From Acidimicrobiaceae bacterium (lineage in GTDB: Bacteria; Actinomycetota; Acidimicrobiia; Acidimicrobiales; UBA8190), in assembly GCA_003151475.1 (NCBI GenBank), contig PLXQ01000074.1, positions 2,742-38,680 of the forward strand: a stretch of DNA of 35,939 nt, written 5' to 3'. This document shows positions 32,817 to 35,939 of the stretch, one piece after another (position 1 is the first letter of the stretch; each line of letters opens with the position of its first letter). The notes under the pieces were generated by a model. That model was given only the letters and a program-made list of their open reading frames with translations, was not told the origin of the DNA and did not search any database. A program made the translations under genes and the position numbers.

Positions 32817-33602
32817 ATGGAGGGGACCACAGCCGGCGGTTCCGAGGCCGATCTGAGTGAAGAGACTGGTCTGAGTGAAAGGGTCGCCCCTGTCCCGCGT
32901 GAAGGGGGGCGGCAGGTCATCCCCCGGCCCACGACGGCCCACGCCGGGTCCCCGGCCCCGTGGGCGGCGCTCGCACCCGAGCGGCGCCGGGGCATCACCG
33001 TGGCCAGGGTGCGTCGGGCGCTGGCCGAGGCGGCCTCGTCGCCGGCGCCGACCGGGCGCCTGGCGCCCGACGGCTTTCCTGAGCTCGCCTCCCCGGCCGC
33101 CGTCCTCGCCCCTCTGTTCGACGAGGACGGCGAGGCTCGGGTCGTCCTCACCCGCCGGGCCGCTCATCTACGGGCGCATCGCGGCGAGGTGAGCTTCCCC
33201 GGGGGTCGGATGGACGAGGGGGAGACCCCCGAAGAGGGAGCGCGTCGCGAAGCAGCGGAGGAGATCGGACTCGATCCGGGCTCCGTCGAGGTGGTGGGAC
33301 GGCTGACGCCGGTGACGACGTTCGCCTCGGGCAGCACCATCACCCCCGTGGTGGGCGTGCTCAGCCGGCGGCCCCGGCTCGTCGCCAGTCCCCAGGAGGT
33401 CGAGCACGTCTTCGACGCCTCCCTGGCCGAGCTGGTCGATCCGCAGATCTTCCGGGAGGAGTGGTGGACGATCCCCGGGAGAGGCCCGAATACCGGAGGC
33501 GCGCCCTTCCCGGTCTGGTTCTTCGAACTGCCCGACGACACCGTCTGGGGCGCCACGGCCCGGATGCTCGTCGAACTTCTGCGCCTCATCCTGCAGGTCT
33601 GA
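32817..33602 (+). CDS. NudL-like CoA pyrophosphatase (Nudix hydrolase)
   Basis: The family cleaves CoA and related nucleotides to 3',5'-ADP and phosphopantetheine. The 261-residue product carries VVLTRRAAHLRAHRGEVSFP, the UPF0035 signature next to the Nudix box, which separates NudL types from other Nudix enzymes. The Nudix box itself spans about 130-152 (G130, E136, R144, E145, E148, E149). The first 80 residues are a Pro/Ala-rich extension of low complexity. ATG 32817 has no ribosome binding site but a -10-like TAGCGT just upstream. Upstream in-frame codons run into the groEL terminator and are rejected. The exact substrate is not provable from sequence. Confidence 0.88.
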   Translation: MEGTTAGGSEADLSEETGLSERVAPVPREGGRQVIPRPTTAHAGSPAPWAALAPERRRGITVARVRRALAEAASSPAPTGRLAPDGFPELASPAAVLAPLFDEDGEARVVLTRRAAHLRAHRGEVSFPGGRMDEGETPEEGARREAAEEIGLDPGSVEVVGRLTPVTTFASGSTITPVVGVLSRRPRLVASPQEVEHVFDASLAELVDPQIFREEWWTIPGRGPNTGGAPFPVWFFELPDDTVWGATARMLVELLRLILQV

Positions 33603-33633
33603 CGCTGGCGGCGCCGACGATCCGCTGCCGCCG

Positions 33634-33650
33634 CGGGGCCGTCCGCCCCG
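33634..33650 (+). terminator. Short hairpin between nudL and guaB3
   Basis: CGGGGC (33634-33639) pairs with GCCCCG (33645-33650) around CCGTC... loop, six pairs, without a U tract. TAACGT at 33656-33661 just after it fits a -10 and matches the element proposed upstream of rplC, but has no good -35. The 118-base gap shows nothing else apart from the guaB3 ribosome site. Confidence 0.35.
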
Positions 33651-33720
33651 GACGGTAACGTGGAAGGACGCTGGCGGGCGACGGCGGGTGCGCACTGCAG
33701 CGATACGAGGAGGCACCCAG

Positions 33721-34884
33721 GTGGCTGAAATCGAGATCGGCATCTACAAGTCGGGCCGCCAGGCCTACGGGTTCGATGACATCGCCATCGTCCCCAGCCG
33801 CCGAACGCGTGATCCCGAGGATGTCGACATCTCGTGGGAGATCGACGCCTTCCGCTTCGACCTCCCCCTCATGGCCGCCGCCATGGACGGCGTCGTGAGC
33901 CCCCGGACAGCCATCGAGATCGGCCGCCTCGGGGGACTGGCCGTGCTCAACCTGGAGGGCCTCTGGACCCGCTACGAGGACCCCGACTCGTTGTTCGAGG
34001 AGATCTCCAAGCTCGACGACGAAAAGGCCACGGCCCGGATGCAGCAGATGTATCTGGAGCCCATCAAGCCCGAGCTCGTCACCGAGCGCATCCGGGAGAT
34101 CAACGCCGCCGGGGTCGTCTCCTGTGCGTCGGTGACTCCACAACGCACGACGGGACTGGCGCCCGCCATCTTGGCCGGCGAGCTCGACATGCTCGTCATC
34201 CAGGGCACGGTGGTATCGGCCGAGCACGTCTCGAAGACGGTGGAGCCGCTCAATCTGAAGAAGTTCATCCGGGAGTTCGACCTCCCCGTGATCGTGGGCG
34301 GCTGCGCCTCGTATCAGGCCGCTCTCCATCTCATGCGCACAGGAGCGGTCGGCGTGCTCGTCGGGGTCGGTCCCGGTAACGCCTGTACCACCCGGGGAGT
34401 GCTCGGTATCGGTGTCCCCCAGGCCACCGCCATCGCCGACGTGGCCGGGGCCCGCATGCGCCATCTCGACGAGACCAACGTCTACGTGCACGTCATCGCC
34501 GACGGCGGCATGAGCCGCGGCGGCGATATCGCTAAGGCCATTGCCTGCGGGGCCGACGCCGTCATGCTCGGATCGCCGCTGTCCTCGGCCCAGGAGGCGC
34601 CCGGGCTCGGCTACCACTGGGGCATGGCCACCTTCCATCCGACGCTGCCGCGCGGTGCCCGGGTGCGCACCACGGTGCGGGGCAACATGCAGGAGATCCT
34701 CCTCGGGCCCGCCCATGAGAACGACGGTCGGATGAACCTCTTCGGTGCGCTTCGGACATCGATGGCGACGTGCGGCTACCAGTCGGTGAAGGAGTTCCAA
34801 AAGGCCGAGGTCATGATCGCCCCGGCGCTCCAGACCGAAGGCAAGGCACTGCAGCGCTCGCAGGGTGTGGGGATGGGTCGCTGA
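33721..34884 (+). CDS. guaB3: GuaB3 family IMP dehydrogenase / GMP reductase-like protein
   Basis: This is a TIM-barrel protein of the IMPDH/GMPR superfamily. The 387 residues lack the two CBS domains of classical GuaB (about 490). The catalytic loop is GPGNACTTRGVLGIG with C222, where GuaB has GSICTTR. VGGCASYQAAL and VIADGGMSRGGDIAKAIACGA, the phosphate-binding strands, are present. The N terminus IGIYKSGRQAYGFDDIAIVPSRRTR is typical of the GuaB3 subgroup in Actinomycetota. GTG 33721 follows GAGGAGG. A cyanobacterial GuaB3 has been reported to act as a GMP reductase, as far as I recall, so the annotation as IMP dehydrogenase should be treated with care. It lies just before guaA. Confidence 0.92.
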   Translation: MAEIEIGIYKSGRQAYGFDDIAIVPSRRTRDPEDVDISWEIDAFRFDLPLMAAAMDGVVSPRTAIEIGRLGGLAVLNLEGLWTRYEDPDSLFEEISKLDDEKATARMQQMYLEPIKPELVTERIREINAAGVVSCASVTPQRTTGLAPAILAGELDMLVIQGTVVSAEHVSKTVEPLNLKKFIREFDLPVIVGGCASYQAALHLMRTGAVGVLVGVGPGNACTTRGVLGIGVPQATAIADVAGARMRHLDETNVYVHVIADGGMSRGGDIAKAIACGADAVMLGSPLSSAQEAPGLGYHWGMATFHPTLPRGARVRTTVRGNMQEILLGPAHENDGRMNLFGALRTSMATCGYQSVKEFQKAEVMIAPALQTEGKALQRSQGVGMGR

Positions 34885-34939
34885 AGACCGCCCCGCATCC
34901 ACACCGCTTCCTTTCCCCCCGCCCCCGCACCACCGCGTC

Positions 34940-35939
34940 ATGACCGACGACCTGGAGACCATCCTCGTCGTCGACTTCGGCGCCCAGTACGCCCAGCTGA
35001 TCGCCCGGCGCGTCCGCGAGGCGCGCGTCTACTCCGAGATTGTCCGCCACGACATCACGGTCGAGGAGATGGCCCGGCGCCGGCCGAAGGGCATCATCTT
35101 GTCCGGGGGTCCGGAATCGGTCCACGCCGACTGGGCCCCGCTGCTCGACCGGGGTATCTACGACCTCGGGGTACCCATCCTCGGCATCTGTTACGGGGCG
35201 CAACTGCTCTGCGCCCAGTTGGGCGGGACCGTCACCCGCACCGGACGCGGGGAGTACGGACGCACGGCGCTCACCCGGACGGGCACCTCGCCGCTGTTCG
35301 CCGACTGGCCCCCCGACGCCGGCGCCGACGTCTGGATGAGCCACGCCGACTCGATCACCGAGGTCCCGGCGGGCTTCGTCGTCACGGCGTCGTCGCCCGA
35401 CGCCCCGGTGGCGGCCCTCGAGGACACCGAACGCCGCCTACTCGGCGTGCAGTTCCACCCCGAGGTGCAGCACACCCACCGCGGCCAGGAACTGCTCGAG
35501 CGCTTTCTCTTCGACGTCTGCGGGGCCCGTCCCAGTTGGACGCACACGAACATCATCGAATCGTCGGTGGATGCCGTCCGGGCCCAGGTGGGCGGGGCCC
35601 GGGTGCTGTGTGCGCTGTCGGGCGGGGTCGACTCGGCCGTGGCCGCCGCCCTCGTCCACCGGGCCATCGGAGACCAGCTCACCTGCGTCTTCGTCGACAC
35701 CGGGCTCATGCGCTCGGGCGAGGCCGACCAGGTGGAGGAGACCTTCCGTAGCCAGTTCCACGTGGATCTCATCCACGTGAAGGCGGTCGACCGCTTCTTC
35801 GGAGTCCTCGAAGGGCTGACCGATCCCGAGGCCAAGCGTAAGGCCATCGGGGAGACGTTCATCCGGGTGTTCGAAGAAGTGGCACGCGACGTCGAGGACG
35901 CGCGCTTCCTCGTCCAGGGGACGCTCTATCCCGACGTCA
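34940..35939 (+). CDS. guaA: GMP synthase (glutamine-hydrolysing), 5' part
   Basis: GuaA converts XMP to GMP with glutamine and ATP. The visible 333 codons contain the class I glutamine amidotransferase domain, with nucleophile C84 in GICYGAQLL, and H173 and E175 in GVQFHPEV. The ATP-pyrophosphatase domain begins with the P-loop SGGVDS at 227-232. The window ends near LVQGTLYPDV, before the C-terminal dimerisation domain, so about 180 residues are missing. ATG 34940 follows a pyrimidine-rich 55-base spacer without a Shine-Dalgarno. It is the last step of guanine nucleotide synthesis and adjoins guaB3. Confidence 0.97.
   Translation, partial: MTDDLETILVVDFGAQYAQLIARRVREARVYSEIVRHDITVEEMARRRPKGIILSGGPESVHADWAPLLDRGIYDLGVPILGICYGAQLLCAQLGGTVTRTGRGEYGRTALTRTGTSPLFADWPPDAGADVWMSHADSITEVPAGFVVTASSPDAPVAALEDTERRLLGVQFHPEVQHTHRGQELLERFLFDVCGARPSWTHTNIIESSVDAVRAQVGGARVLCALSGGVDSAVAAALVHRAIGDQLTCVFVDTGLMRSGEADQVEETFRSQFHVDLIHVKAVDRFFGVLEGLTDPEAKRKAIGETFIRVFEEVARDVEDARFLVQGTLYPDV

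Noticed and set aside
34885..34939. Terminator or promoter between guaB3 and guaA
   Set aside because: The 55 bases are pyrimidine-rich with no stem and no TAnnnT with a -35, so I see nothing assignable.

Overview
The window is 35.9 kb of high-GC DNA in which every convincing gene lies on the + strand. The organism is very probably a member of the Actinomycetota. Reasons: high GC, frequent GTG and TTG starts, 4-base GTGA/ATGA gene overlaps, a short zinc-type S14, a GuaB3-type IMP dehydrogenase homologue next to guaA, and the order alr / hydrolase / tsaE / tsaB / rimI / tsaD / groES / groEL. A deep-branching lineage such as Acidimicrobiia would fit, but that is inference; I see no lineage-diagnostic RNA gene.

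Layout. 1-873 is the 3' end of tuf, the tail of the str operon. 913-17889 is the S10-spc-alpha ribosomal supercluster in classic order: rpsJ, rplC-D-W-B, rpsS, rplV, rpsC, rplP, rpmC, rpsQ, rplN-X-E, rpsZ(N), rpsH, rplF-R, rpsE, rpmD, rplO, secY, adk, map, infA, rpmJ, rpsM-K-D, rpoA, rplQ. 17886-19833 holds truA, rplM and rpsI. 19840-26105 holds cell-envelope precursor and repair genes (glmM, glmS, acpS, nnr, alr). 26102-30617 holds an alpha/beta hydrolase, a family 4 uracil-DNA glycosylase and the t6A gene set tsaE-tsaB-rimI-tsaD. 30633-32671 is groES-groEL behind a perfect CIRCE operator. The end carries a NudL-like Nudix hydrolase, guaB3 and the first 333 codons of guaA, cut by the window edge.

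How it works together. The first half makes ribosomes, the Sec translocon, RNA polymerase alpha and the enzymes needed for start-methionine removal and initiation. The second half adds tRNA modification (TruA, t6A), ribosomal protein acetylation, amino-sugar and D-alanine supply for peptidoglycan, carrier protein activation, NAD(P)H repair, protein folding and GMP supply.

No mobile element, CRISPR array, tRNA, rRNA or defence system is visible, and I do not claim a new system. The features worth a second look are subtle: infA appears to start at CTG behind a perfect Shine-Dalgarno and a folded leader; L4, L22, S3 and L29 all carry long acidic low-complexity C-terminal tails; rpsJ is split from rplC by a 293-base leader rich in hairpins; a 23-base tandem duplication doubles the map initiation site; rplM has its own promoter and a two-hairpin leader; nudL looks leaderless. 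The largest gene-free gaps (1240-1532, 14285-14567, 18768-18944) are each described below.
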